From NCBI GenBank assembly GCA_950295325.1, contig OX485804.1, positions 57,536,001 to 57,600,000 of the forward strand: DNA of 64,000 nucleotides, in the 5' to 3' direction. Shown in pieces: positions 22,925 through 34,760 of this stretch; the stretch's first letter is position 1, and the number at the start of each line of letters is the position of its first letter. The position numbers and the translations under genes are program-made. Origin of the DNA: Polytrichum commune. Taxonomy: Eukaryota; Streptophyta; Polytrichopsida; Polytrichales; Polytrichaceae. Under the pieces are notes generated by a model. That model was not told the origin of the DNA, searched no databases, and saw only the letters and a program-made list of their open reading frames with translations.

Positions 22925-24189
22925 TACTGGCACCATTTGTCGACATCTCCGACCGTAATAGTGTGAAAAGTGGTGGACCAACATCTATTCCTCAACACAA
23001 TCCCCAGCAATTTTCACGGTCGGAACCGGACGGAAGTTTGATGTGATCGGGGCATGAGCAAGCACCATACTACCCGAGTGGAATCTGAGAACACTCGGGC
23101 AGGTATCCCGTGGGGGAGGGAGGGCACATCCATAGTTTTCGGTGCACGCCCGATTGGCAAAAGTTGAAAAATAATCAACTCCTATTTCACGATTCGAGCC
23201 ACATTCAATTCTGCTTCATTGGATGCCACGTGTCTGGCATGTCATGACTATATGTCGGTGTTTTTTTGGTTCTTTGACCACTATGATGACGATTCCAAGT
23301 CGATTTATTAAACCTTTTCCTTGCCACAGGCTATCCCCGAGACCCGAGACCCGAGACTCGCTAGTTGCCATTCATACTCACTCCACACACACACACTACA
23401 CCACACTACACGAGTCATCTTTGGAATACTATATTGACATAACTTAAGCAGACTCGGCCATTCATATATATGAATGAAGTCGACTGCATGTGATTATGAT
23501 AATCACCATCACATTCAACTTCATATATGGAAGTCTCTTTAAACAACGACCCACGTCATTCGTTCAGACTAATTAAACGGCCCTCTGTTGACAGATAGAT
23601 TTTTTTTTTCTAAGGCTGAGCTGCTCAAATCATCAACACGACCAAGTAAACTAATTAAACTTACGTGTCAAGTGGCATGCAGAATTTGCTTTTAGGGAAT
23701 GAATAATATTAGTCTTCATATAACCTGGAGACGGTTGGGGACCGACAGGTTTGAGAACGCGGATGCTGTGGAGACCTAGCAACTGAGGAAAGCAGGTGGA
23801 ACTTTACCAATTCCACAGGCTACTACACCGTCCACAATGAGAAACCCACGTTAATTAGTTTGGTACAGTCTAACCTCGTAAATTCGACACTTGTTTATAC
23901 AACGCCCTCTACTTGGGAATTTCACTTATCACTGGGAGCTTCATGAGAATTAGGGTCACTAGTGTAGAATGGACGTGGTTAGGGTTAGAGTGCCCCCCCT
24001 GCCTAGTATGTTGCCTTGTACACGGGTGATATAGTATCACTTATAAATATTGCTTACACTCATTGTAAATATTTTTAAGCTCACATTGCTTGTGTTTTTT
24101 GTATTTCCTCAATACTACGACAACTTTATGCCATTTGTTGTATTAATGAGAAGACGGCACGTCAATAATACGACTTTTTGTGTGCTTCC
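22925..24189. other. No gene seen
   Basis: Mixed-composition sequence without a convincing frame. The stretch 23,880-24,180 is LTR-like in feel (AT-rich, polyadenylation-like signals) but no partner LTR or PBS was found. Confidence 0.3.
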
Positions 24190-24202
24190 CAAACGTGTCG
24201 TA

Positions 24203-24572
24203 GATAGATAGAAACTCCGGTCCCTTTTTAGCAAGGGGCCGGCGTGATTAAAGCATCCGTTCGTAATGTCAATGACCCGATGCCCACCGGACAAGGGGAC
24301 ATTGGGACAATACTACTCTCCCCTTTCGCGAATGGACATTATAGTGACACAATATACTAGTTCCTAGCTAGTCACTAGTGCCTTGAAGATACCGGACATG
24401 GTATCCCCCCAAAGGGCTTTGAGGTACCCATACAACAAGGTCCAAGGACCCCCCACCATAGTTGGGTGGACTAAGAAGGTGGTGAGCACCACGCCAACAT
24501 GGGGAATGGAACCCACAACCTCCACATTGGGGGCCATGAGCCCTAACCACCAAGCCAAGGCCCGTGGTGCCT
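24203..24572 (-). mobile_element. tRNA-derived SINE, 370 bp, complete
   Basis: On the minus strand the element starts AGGCACCACGGGCCTTGGCT. It has an A box TGGCTTGGTGGTTA (24,544-24,557) and a B box GGTTCCATTCC (24,503-24,513), and ends TTTCTATCTATCTA. The flanks CAAACGTGTCGTA (24,190-24,202) and CAAACGTGTTGTA (24,573-24,585) are a 13-bp TSD with one mismatch. A truncated copy lies at 63,374-63,592 (+). The last 140 or so bases resemble the 3' end of the LINE at 10,912-15,603. The 61-68 codon ORFs here are not genes. Confidence 0.85.
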
Positions 24573-24585
24573 CAAACGTGTTGTA

Positions 24586-26845
24586 CTAAAGAGGGAGAAC
24601 AATAAAACAAAATTCAAGGATTTCCGCATAATTAGTGCACGTCGACTGGTATTAATTAGAAGATGCTTAAGAAGCATGCATCAAGGCCCACCCGGATGAG
24701 TCATTTGTAAATCGCATGTGCATGTGGATGGAAATGATGGGGCTGATGAGTAAAAGAAGGATCCCTGCAACCACTAGGTGTCACTATTGGAATGTGCAGC
24801 GCCAAAGGCCGACAAATATGATCATAAGACAAACGGCTTTTGACCCTGAAAAGAAAAGTGTGTTTGGACATATTGCCACTTTAGAGTAGACGCACCCATA
24901 ACCGATCGTTCAAGAGATTTTCCACCGGATATGGAGAAGTATAAGGTGCTGCAAATCTTTCCCATGTAGGAAGATAGGAATCAAGAGGATTGCAATTTTT
25001 TTGATAAATTTACTTCTTAAGTTGAAATTATTGTGACTTTTTGAAGCCCAAAGTTGGTCCAAACATGTTACCAATGTCTACAGTCTGCCATAAGCGCTCA
25101 TTCATTCTCGTTTTAGCACTCAAAACTAGGACATGTGTCATGGCACTATTAGTTCCAACCTTATCGAAATTTAGTCCCAGTATGATCGAATTTCATGTAC
25201 CTTATAGATCGCCGATGGGGTTCAAATCAGGCATAGGTGCCTCTACTATAACTGAGGTGTAGACCTTGAATGCTTTTGTCCACTTGAGGGATGTGGGTGT
25301 AATAATTTGGTTTGTTTTTCACATGTCCAACTTCTCCAAATTAGATTTACATAGCGAAACTTGTGTTGCATTAGCAAATCTATATACGATGAAGCATTTG
25401 CAAAAGTCGGAGTTGTGGTTAGCATGCGGAAGTGCATGTTTGTTGATTCCTAGATTGAATATATATATATATATATATATAGGTCTTCTTAATCATTGTG
25501 TAAGTTCACTATTGAGTGCGGAGTAATTAAAAAAACTTGATGATGTAGTCCAATCTCTTTCAAAAACGTCTCCTTATGGTGTTTATTCGTTGATCCTCAC
25601 CTGACCATGCACCAATCAAATATAGTTGTCCGATTAAGAAAAAATAGCAACTAAATAAAACCCACATACCCTAATACAAATGCAATCAAGATCAACTTTC
25701 ACTAAATCGAACTACATATGTAGTTGATGATAGCAATATTGACTTTGTTGTTGCATGTCGCTCATAGTAAGATGTGCATTAGAAAGAGGGCCATCTTTTT
25801 GGTCACCAACGTAGTTCATTTTATTAGTTCATTTTCTTTTACCAATATCAAATCACAACATTACTTAGGTGATGAGTGTGTTTAGCTACCCTGACTTCAA
25901 TTTCAGTATGAAGCAATGGGATTCCAACATCCAAAATCTTTATTCTTGAATCTACTGTTGGACCCATGAACATAGCTCATCATTTGAGTAATGTCATAAC
26001 TTGGGTTCATGATAAGTATAAGATATATCTCACAAGTCTCAATGGGTGTTTGTGTGGCCGGCCATCATCTCCTTATCACAAGCTTGCCATTGCATGTTGT
26101 CAAAGGACCACAAGTATATGAAGACAAGCATATAGACAAACCACTTGTTAATTCTCCCTCGGTTTCTTGCTTGAGCAGTACTTGAAGCCTCCTTCCTAGC
26201 CCAACAATGTGATGAGTCGACTTATGGGCCTTACGTTCGTAATCCGGGACACCTATATTTGAGTGGTATATGACGAGGGTTGTAGTTAAAAAGTGGACAA
26301 CCAAAAAGACACGTGTCACAATGAGATTAGCATGAGTCTAAGTTCGATAGTTACCACAACTGGGAGGGAACTTTATGTGATTGTTTAAAGAGAAAGAGAA
26401 TCTTCACTTCAAGCTCTTAGGGTTTTTGCATCTCAACTTGTGTAACATGATTGAACAGAGAGTTTGTCTTGAAATTTCAATATATAAAACTTGTGGGTCC
26501 CCGACCGGAAAGCATGTTAGGTGGTGTTTGTAGCTCAAATGAGGTAAAACAATGTCAACATGAATATGGTCAGTGGCCGCGAATCTACCATGTTTGTTCC
26601 CAAACGAAGTGGTGATAATATTCTTGGGCCCGGTGAACTCCACTAGGTTGTCTAGTATTGTCATGTGTGCTCTTGAAACTTGAAACGACAATCTTTGTGT
26701 TTTGCAATTGCGGATTGGAATCAATGAACAAATTCCCGGTCCAATCCCAATTTCTATGCAACGGCCAAAATTGCTTGTGGAGATGAAGGAGCCCACAATA
26801 GGGTCACATTCCTTACAAGGTTGGTTGCATGACGAGTGATCACCA
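24586..26845. other. No gene; dispersed repeats and (AT)n
   Basis: An (AT)n run lies at 25,458-25,481 and an R1 fragment at about 25,540-25,665. Segment 25,860-26,050 is a repeat shared with 57,185-57,345. The 169-codon minus ORF at 26,404-26,913 overlaps repeat sequence that recurs near 44,630 and is not taken as a gene. Confidence 0.4.
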
Positions 26846-27070
26846 ACGTTTGGGGAGATATTTGGGCATAATCCATTCAAGATCCTCGTGTTTCCAAGTC
26901 CAACCAGTTGCATGTTGAAATCTTTTGGGTTTTCTTTATTAGTTTGAAGTATACTCTCTAGATTCCTCTAAGATGAACAACAACAATTTTCCTAAAGCCT
27001 TGAACTTCAACCGGTTATGTCTCAAACTCAACCAAGTTCATATGTAACTAGTAGTTAGTTCTCCCTGTCC
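26846..27070 (+). mobile_element. GGGGAGATTTTTGGGC family copy
   Basis: The 5' end TGGGGAGATATTTGGGCATA and inner ACTTCAACCGGTTATGTCTC match the other copies. One end only. Confidence 0.5.
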
Positions 27071-27128
27071 ATTGGTGGTCATCCCACATTCATATTATTC
27101 CTCTGAGCTCTAGCTAGAATGGTGCTAA

Positions 27129-27692
27129 GGCCGGTTTATACCATGGACCATGGAAGGTGGCCTTTTCCATGGTCCGACTTGATGGTCCAACTTCCACAAT
27201 CCGATTTCTTAAAAAAAATCAAATTACAAAGCCTTTGGGCCCCTCACTAGATGTAAACTGAATGTGGACCAAGATGAATGGCCATGCACCCAGAAGTGAA
27301 TGTGCTGATTTTTTTTTAAATGTCTAAAAAGGGCAGTTTTGAAAGTTTTTTTCTTTCAAGTTTGACCATTCTTTTTCCTTCTCTTGTCTTCATCTTCTTT
27401 TCCCCCAAAAAAATTTCATTCGAAATCTATCATAGCAATATTTCTTTGCCATGGACCCTTGCCTTTTTCTACTAGAACACCTCTTTTGCCTCTCCCACCG
27501 CAAAACCCGTTGGGCTATGTTAATGGATAATGCAAGCCTTAAAATATGTCTTTTGGAGACCTCAAACTTCATGGTCACTATGACAATTTTTCCTTGATGT
27601 AAATTGAAGTGGTCCCGGGACGAGTTCAACAACCAATCACATATTTTACAAGGCCTTGGGACGACTTCACGGTCCATGGTGTAAACAACCCC
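27129..27692 (+). mobile_element. Tourist-like MITE, family GGGCAGGTTTACA (copy 2)
   Basis: Same orientation, ends and interior as 926-1,475. The TIR is GGCCGGTTTATACCATGGAC, with the inverse ...CCATGGTGTAAACAACCCC at the right. Flanks are TAA and TAC. Central T-rich tracts and TTTGACCATTCT.TT sequence are shared. The 154-codon minus ORF at 27,390-27,854 crosses the element boundary and is not a gene. Confidence 0.6.
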
Positions 27693-27984
27693 TACCTTAC
27701 AAAGGACATCCAGGTGGGTACCATGATACTGGTGAAGGGAAAACAATAGAAGGGGTTCCGGAAGTGGGTGCGTGTCAACACAACAAGGTGATTGATTGCC
27801 CCGGCTGCTCCTTTTAAAAGGCTGTTTGACTTGGTTGATGGTAGTTGTTATCACTTTTTAACGAGGTCTCCTTTCATAAGGATGTACCTCCTTATCCCCA
27901 TGAGGTATGCCTTCATAACAACCTAACCCTTATAGAATACCAAAAGTGCACCACGATGAATCATAAGGAAGACAACCCTTCTTC

Positions 27985-28300
27985 GGTTACTTTTCTTGTT
28001 AGGGCACCTATATTTGTGTGCTATGTGCTCCAAGAACGGACATCACCAGACATGTTTTCAAAAGAGATTGGACATGTGTTCAAAATATGATAGCTATTCT
28101 AGGTTCAATAATCAACATGAATGGGGGGTGGGGGGGGGAGGGACCTGTGTGACCGTTCGATGGGCACAAGGATCTTCACTTTGATAATGAATAAGATACT
28201 CATGTTATGTCCAAAACTTATGAGGAAAGTGGTTACACCTTCGGTTTGGATTTGCTAACCATCTTGTATCAATTGTGTGTTTCGTATCCTCAGAGTAGTG
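27985..28300 (-). repeat. R1 dispersed repeat, reverse copy
   Basis: Carries the R1 pieces in reverse (CACCTATATTTGTGTG, GGACATGTGTTCAAAATATG, TTGATAATGAATAAGATACTC). A G-rich run at about 28,120-28,140 interrupts it. Confidence 0.45.
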
Positions 28301-28500
28301 GGATAGTTGAAAAAAAGTAACCATTTAAGACCCATCTACCTTCACCATTTGAGTCTTTAGCTACGTGGTCTTCAACCTTTGGTTGGGACACCAATACCAT
28401 ACTAAAACTTTGATGTACACCTTCATAGGCATCCGGGTCATACTCCTATCATTCACAACTTTGTTCACCCATTTAACATGGTATACCTATGTGAGGAATA

Positions 28501-28849
28501 CACTCTAACCTTCCTAATATCATGCATGTGGCAACCAAAGTGCATGTGATATTAAGGGGGTTTGTAGTGTTAACATGGATGTGTGATAATAAAGACTTAT
28601 TGTAGCATGTGACATTATAGAATATCATAAAGTCAACATTGTAATAATGACAGTGATGACAACATGATGCCTACGAGTGTGTGGTTTAAATTCTTTGGTG
28701 GATTATTTTAATATCACAACCTTTGATACATGAGAGGGTAAAGTGACAACAATGAGGGAGATTTAAATTGAGCGCATCCATTCCCTAGGGTTTTGGGCTA
28801 TAAGAGAGGGAGTGACATTACACAAGGTGACATTACAGAGATTAGAGTG
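28501..28849. mobile_element. TA-flanked MITE, family CACTCTAACCTCCG (copy 3)
   Basis: A 349-bp element from CACTCTAACCTTCCTAATAT to ...CAGAGATTAGAGTG, with TA on each side. The interior GTGGCAACCAAAGTGCA(C/T)GTG is shared with copy 2. Confidence 0.6.
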
Positions 28850-29182
28850 TACTCACTACAAGCATATGAGTCTTGGGCAATTTTCATGTGTCAATGGAAA
28901 CTAGTCCTAAGTCATTAAAAATATATACAAATCTATCACCATGGTAGAATTGTCATTCTTCTTTGACCGATGCATGAAATTTGCTTAGGTATCATATGTT
29001 GGTAGTGATTGTAGTCACCTACCTTCACCACAAGCATATGACTTATGGGTAATTATCCCGCGCACTAAAAGTTTTGTAAATCTTCATGTGGATAGCAAGC
29101 TCATTTCAAAGATCAATGGTGTCTCTAGAATAAAGAAAAAGTTTGATTGCCCAAATATTATTTTCACACTTCTATTCGCCAC

Positions 29183-29614
29183 TTCACTATTTATTGTATT
29201 TATTGTCACTTGACTAATAACGTCACTTACTTACCCTACTATAGTGCCTATCTTAGGGTATACTAATGGCCAAACAAGCCAATTCACCATCAGTATAACT
29301 ACAGGCCACTTGTCCATTGCATGCTTAATAACATCTTCCTCTTTTGCCTCATGTCACCCTCATCATTTTGTGGAAGTCGTGCTCATCAATGTGGACGCAT
29401 TACCTTCTTGCATATTGAAACACACAAACGATCATCTTAAGCACCTCAACGTACTAAACGTTGTAATGCAAACAATTTTGCACCTCAGAAGGTTACTTTA
29501 TCTTGATAAACAATGTCATGTTGACATTTAGCGGACACGACAATTCTAAACCTCTAGATGGCATCTACTTTAGGCCCTTTTGCAAATAGTATATGTGACA
29601 CTAAATACCATAAA
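29183..29614. mobile_element. MITE of the ATTTAGTGTCAC family
   Basis: The left end TATTGTATTTATTGTCACTT and right end GTGACACTAAATACCATAAA are inverted partners. The interior CCTCTAGATGGCATCTACTTTA is shared with the copies ending at 31,578 and (reversed) starting at 6,787. Confidence 0.45.
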
Positions 29615-30404
29615 CAATGTTGTGTGTATTCTCACAATCTGTAGTTTCAGGTGGCTAGTACTGAACAATGTTGATCTGAGAGACAGATATTCGACCTACC
29701 ATGCAAACATATCATATTGTACAAGCAGCCCCGATTGCTTGAAATAAGCTTATATAAGGAGATTGTGCAATATGGGTGTCGTACATAAGGCACATGATGG
29801 TACCTTATAACTTCCAAGGCCCATGTACTTACTTTCAAGACGGTTCAATGTTTGTGTGTGCTCCTAGCTAGAATAATAAAATTAGGTTTCACAACGACTC
29901 ATGGAACTTGATCAACAATCAAATACGGGAACTTCTTCCAATGGAAGACTCATCATAATTCTCACGGCTGCTTCACTTAATTACTCCCTTCATATGTGTG
30001 GATGAACCCAACGTGTTGTAATGCACATGTCACAAGATCAAGCTTACGTGGTCCTTATGTGGCCACCCTTCTTGATTGAAACCTATATTTGAGTGGCATG
30101 TACCAGCAAGAGTTGTTGCTGAGAATTAACATCAAAATGAGGATCAACCGGGGGAGGGGAGGGTGAAACTGCTAATTACAGTTATTGTAGAGCCCAATGA
30201 TTACACATTCTAGCTAACTTGATTCCTAAATCAAGGTTATGAACCTCAGTTTAGTCTAGCAATCTTAAATTAGGATGACCTTAAATCAATGATAATTGAC
30301 CAACCCACAAGGACTTATCATTTCTCACTATTATGCCATCGGTAGGTGGTAGGAAACCAAACCCCTTTGTTTAAGACCGTCTTTTCTACTAGACTGAAAA
30401 TTAT

Positions 30405-30789
30405 GTTTGATGTCATATGATATTTTATGTCACCGTGGCAACTTTTCTAATGACACGTCTTATGAATATTAAGCTTAAAAGCATAATTTTTCATCCCAAT
30501 GTACATTTATTTAAACAAATTTTGGTATATTTTGCATCCTAACATTTATGTGATGAAATATTGTCAATGAACGATGGATATTTTGATGAAAAACCACTTA
30601 GTAAGTGACAATAGTTGCAACAATGTAAATCTATAATGCCCACTTTTTCTTTTTCTTTTAAAACAAGGAATGACAAAGAATGCGAGGTTTTCATTTAGTG
30701 CTCGTGACACTACACGGATAGTTTACGATTATTAGTATTGAGCAAGCCAAGTAGAATTGGTGACACTAAATACAATATTTAGTTTAGTG
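30405..30789 (-). mobile_element. MITE, family GATATTTAGTGTCACCAATTC (copy 1, reverse)
   Basis: The right end GAATTGGTGACACTAAATAC...AGTTTAGTG matches, in reverse, the left end of the element at 33,334. Inner matches include GTGATTTTTCATC.AAAT and CAACTTTTC..ATGACAC. The left border is approximate. Confidence 0.5.
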
Positions 30790-31044
30790 ATTGCTAAGCA
30801 TTTGAGACGACTCCCTATTCAACCCAATAAAGAAGGCCATAATCTCACATACTTAATAATGCCCACGTGGATACATTACCTTCCTCGTCACAAGATTTAG
30901 TACCACCATAAGCATCATATCTCACATGCATACTACCGACAAACGGCCCAATCGGGCAAACACAATTGTGCTAACTTAATAATATAAGCACAGCACTCAA
31001 CTGGCCCGGGAACTTCATTGGCCTGCTTGAGCTGTAGGACAACT

Positions 31045-31578
31045 GCTTATGGTATTTAGTGTCACGTGTGTAATAGTGTCACTTATCCTATTTTGAAGCG
31101 TCATGTTAGGTTACACTGATGATCAACAACTTCAACATTAGTGTCACCTCATGACACTTGGCGCTCGAGTATTCAACCCAATATCTTGGCGGCATGAGTA
31201 TGTTCAATAATGTTACTGAGGTACATATGCCTTTCTTACATGATGGTCTATAAGTTGACTAAAGCGTACACAAAATGATGCTTGACATGAATATGCCCAA
31301 CAATATCTTCCTCTTGCATATTGAAATGTAAACACATGATACCTGCTCAATAATACCCTCTCCTTGCATACGAGAACGCAAAGCTATCAGCTCAAGCATC
31401 CCAATGTGTGATGTTAAATGTCCTAATGTAAATAAACTCTCACTTAAAAAGTTACTTGTGTTAAACAAATAGTTTCATATTGGCAATCAGGGGATGTGAC
31501 GCTTTGAGACCTCTAGGCATCTAGTTTAGACCCTTTGCAAATAGTGTTTGTGACACTAAATACCATAAATAGCGTAGT
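31045..31578. mobile_element. MITE of the ATTTAGTGTCAC family
   Basis: The left end TATGGTATTTAGTGTCACGT and right end TGACACTAAATACCATAAAT are inverted partners. It shares its interior with 29,183-29,614. Non-coding. Confidence 0.5.
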
Positions 31579-31674
31579 AATAAAAGTGGGTTACGCTAAG
31601 GAAGTCAACTCCAATTTAAATCAAATAAGCTAACATGATGATTTGGAGAAAAAGAATAGGAGGTGGAAAGCATT

Positions 31675-31895
31675 ATCCGGGTAGATTTTTGGGCGTAATC
31701 GGTCAAAATGCTTGTGCTTCCAAGTCAAGCCAACCGGTTACATATTGTGATCATTCAGCCCTTCCTTTTATTGGTGTGAGGCATGTTACATAGATTCCGC
31801 TCAAATGAACGGCAATCCTCCAAAAGACTTGACCTTCAACCGGTTATTCCTCAAACTCAAGCAGTCCATCGTTAACTAGCGGTCGGCTCTCCCCC
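31675..31895 (+). mobile_element. GGGGAGATTTTTGGGC family copy
   Basis: Starts GGGTAGATTTTTGGGCGTAA and ends in CGGTCGGCTCTCCCCC. A Harbinger-like element follows five bases later. Confidence 0.5.
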
Positions 31896-31900
31896 GCTCA

Positions 31901-32402
31901 GGGCCACTTCACACACGAGCCAAGAGCCGTGACCATGAAATTGTGAGAGCCCAAAAGAAAGTGTCCCAAAGCCGTCCCAACACACCTCCAAAATCATGTA
32001 GTGTGGTCACAAGTCCTCAAGTGCAGTGTGAAGCCATATGTGATCGGGCCCTCAACCAAATGCTCGTTCGATGAATTTCTATTCATGCAGGTCCTCACAC
32101 ATGATAAAATTAAAATGAATCAACGGTTGTGACCATTCGAAGTGCCATGGTCTCCTGGTTTTGCGTTAGGCCTACCTCCAAGAGATGGTTTTCGACAATA
32201 GTCCAAGTGACCATGAAACGGATCCATTCGATGCCATGTGGGAATCCATGTAGACTTTACATCCATCTTGCATTCACATACTCCGTCGGTCCCTCAAGCC
32301 TAGTGTGAAGTAGCGAACTTGGACCGGCTCCGCCTTTTCCACCAATGAGAGTGCTTGAAGTGTAATGGTCGTGGGCTCTCAGTCTCGTGTGTGAAGTGGC
32401 CC
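31901..32402. mobile_element. Harbinger-like MITE, GGGCCACTTCACAC family (copy 2)
   Basis: The TIRs GGGCCACTTCACACACGAG and CTCGTGTGTGAAGTGGCCC are inverted partners that extend imperfectly to about 40 bp (AGAGCC.TGACCAT). Flanks are TCA at 31,898-31,900 and 32,403-32,405. The 502-bp interior has no ORF of note. The intact TIRs and TSD make this the reference copy for the family. Confidence 0.75.
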
Positions 32403-32796
32403 TCATTGGTGGGAAAGTTGGAAGTAGTAGTGCACCACCATAGTGTAGTCTAGTATGGAGGAAGCAAGAAGAGCATCATCATGATTGTAGTGGACCCCCG
32501 AGGCCGTGCTGACTGTGGGATGGCCTGTTTCCCAAGCAATACCTCGCCCTGCTGGTTGATGCAAATTGCATTGCATGCATGGGTCCCTCCATCTCTGTCT
32601 TCGGGCAGCAAGTCGATCAGATGGCCTGGCCGACAACCCACCCAAAAGTATGTGAGATAAATCAAAGGAAGTTATGTGACGTGTCCGTTTATATATATAT
32701 ATTGCCCTCGTGCATGTGCCCAATGAAGTGTCCCAGCTTCAATACGTAGACGTAACTTAGCTAGGTTGATCTGCCATCACCACGATCAGTGCCTGG

Positions 32797-33025
32797 GGGA
32801 GATTTTTGGGGCATAACTGGTCGAGATCCCTAGTGTTTCCAACTCCACCCCGGTTACGTGTTGACATCTTTTGGGTGGGTTCCCTATGTTGAATTAGGGG
32901 TATATTCTCCTCTAGATTCCTCTAAATCAGTCGGTAGTTTTCCTGAAGCCTTGAACTTCGACCGGTTTTTCCCTGAAACTTAACCGGTTCATCATCTGTA
33001 ACAAGCCGCCAGTCCTCCCCGTTCA
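32797..33025 (+). mobile_element. GGGGAGATTTTTGGGC family copy
   Basis: Starts GGGGGAGATTTTTGGGGCAT, has the inner ACTTCGACCGGTTTTTC, and ends ...CGCCAGTCCTCCCC. Confidence 0.5.
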
Positions 33026-33099
33026 TCGACCACGAATCTCTTTTAAAGACTTGCAGCAGTGAACAGGGAGAAACTTGAGCACATAACTCGGTCCCTATT

Positions 33100-33260
33100 C
33101 TTCTTCTTCTTCTTCTTCTTTTTTGTTTGTTTGTTTTTTTTTGTTTTTGTTTTTGTTTTTGTTTTTCCAATCGGTCATTCATTGAAATGCTTCGGTTACT
33201 CCTCGTATTTTTACTCATATCAGGGTTTTTTTTAAATAATTTTAATTTTAAAAAAAAAAA
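33100..33260. repeat. CTT, (GTTTTT)n and A/T homopolymer tracts
   Basis: (CTT)n at about 33,101-33,120, then (GTTTTT)n to about 33,166 and an A-tract at 33,250-33,261. The low-complexity ORFs here are artefacts. Confidence 0.7.
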
Positions 33261-33333
33261 AATGGTTTGGTTGATTTCCCAGAGTTTTGATTTCGAATCA
33301 GAAATCTGGGAGAATGAACCGGTTGATCTGTAA

Positions 33334-33691
33334 CTACACTAGATACGATATTTAGTGTCACCAATTCTAATTGTCATGCTCAAAACAAATTGTAGACCGC
33401 GGTGTAGTGTCGCCAACACTAAATGTTAACCCAACATTATATGTCAATCATTGTAACGCTTTTTGGGGGATTATAGATTTACAGTGTTGCAATTACTGTC
33501 ACTTACCCAAGTGATTTTTCATCCAAATTTCAGTCATCCATGACAATACTTTATCACAAGTTGATGACAAGAGAAGGTTAGGTTGTTGGCCAAGGGATGA
33601 ACTCATCCATCACCCATGACAATATTTGTTCACTTATTATTCAGAAGAAGTGTCATCCGAAAAGTTACCATAATATATTATTCAGTGTAGC
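33334..33691 (+). mobile_element. MITE, family GATATTTAGTGTCACCAATTC (copy 2)
   Basis: The left end CTACACTAGATACGATATTT and right end TATTATTCAGTGTAG are partial inverted partners. The interior matches the reverse copy at 30,405-30,789. Confidence 0.5.
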
Positions 33692-33966
33692 AGCCGGTTC
33701 ATTGACTTACGGTACTGCTACTAACTCTAGATTTACATGCTTTTGTTGGAGTTGAGGAATTTCGACTTCAGCTTGCAGCAGTGACAGTCGTCTGCCCGGC
33801 TGTGTCGGTGCTTAGAAGTTAGCCATTGCCACTCCTTGGATGACTCATCATCTGCTGGCATGGGCGAAGCAGGAGTGGAAGATGATGAGAAGAAGTTGAA
33901 ATTGAATCCAGTGGGTTAGGATGGGTGCTTTTTTTGTGAGATTCAGCTTTGAAGGCGCAGTTTCGG

Positions 33967-34760
33967 TGAGTGACAGGACGAGAAGTCTGAATGAAAGGGT
34001 ACTAACTTAGTGTGGAGAGTCTACTAGCTTCAGTTTGTTGAAGTTTTTGCCAGACTGTGACGCCTGTACCCATCTTGATGCGAGTATGTGTGAAAAACTC
34101 AACTCTTGTTACAGTAGTGCATTCTTTTCTTGAAGAGGTTGGCCACAGAAATCTTGTCCATTCGTGATGAATTCGCAATAGACGACGGAGTTCTTAAAGA
34201 GGAATTCGGTACTCAGTGGTACAGCTTCTTACCGTATGATCACTAGGGTGAATGACAGGAGGACTCTGAAAGAAAAAGGGTACTACTGTGCAGAGAGCTA
34301 ATTAAATTGTTGGAATTTTTGCTAGACTGCGGTGTCATCTGTAACATCTTACAGGTGTGTGCAAAATTACCCATTTGGTTGTTGTAGTGGTGCATTTCTT
34401 AAGGGGGGTAGCCACAGATATCGTGTCCATTCGTGATGAATTCATTATAGACGACGGAGCCTCTAAATAGGAATTCGGCGCTCACAGCTCCTCACAGTAT
34501 GATCACTAGGGTGAGTGACAGGAGGAGGATTCTGAAAGGGAGGGTACTACTGTGCAGAGAGCTAATTAAATTGTTGAAGTTTTTGCTAGACTGTGGTGAC
34601 ACCTGTAACATCTTTGTGTGTGTACTCATACGTGTATTAGCTACTGAGTACTACTTATGATGTGTGCAAAATTCCCATTTTATTGTTGCAGTGGTGCATT
34701 TGATGTTGAGGTTAGGGGGGCTGCAGGCTACAGAAATTTTGTTTGTTCATAGGCGAGATT
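33967..34760 (+). repeat. Three-unit tandem repeat upstream of GLOX
   Basis: Units start at about 33,967, 34,247 and 34,508 (GGGTGA(A/G)TGACAGGA) and are roughly 245-285 bp. The shared order is TACTACTGTGCAGAGAGCTAA, TTTTTGCTAGACTG.GGTG, TGGTGCATTTCTT, CCACAGA.ATC.TGTCCATTC, GTGATGAATTC, GACGACGGAG and ATGATCACTAGGGTG. It ends about 1 kb before the GLOX start codon. No ORF runs through it. It may be promoter-proximal DNA or an old duplicated fragment. Confidence 0.7.

Noticed and set aside
24490-24572. Possible functional tRNA gene on the minus strand
   Set aside because: A and B boxes are present, but no cloverleaf can be drawn and the sequence continues into a SINE body with a TSD.
24364-24589. 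Three overlapping 61-68 codon ORFs
   Set aside because: They are translations of the 370-bp SINE, including its tRNA-like head.
26404-26913. 169-codon ORF on the minus strand
   Set aside because: Overlaps repeat sequence that recurs near 44,630-44,750 and the GGGGAGATT family; no domain and no codon-like conservation visible.
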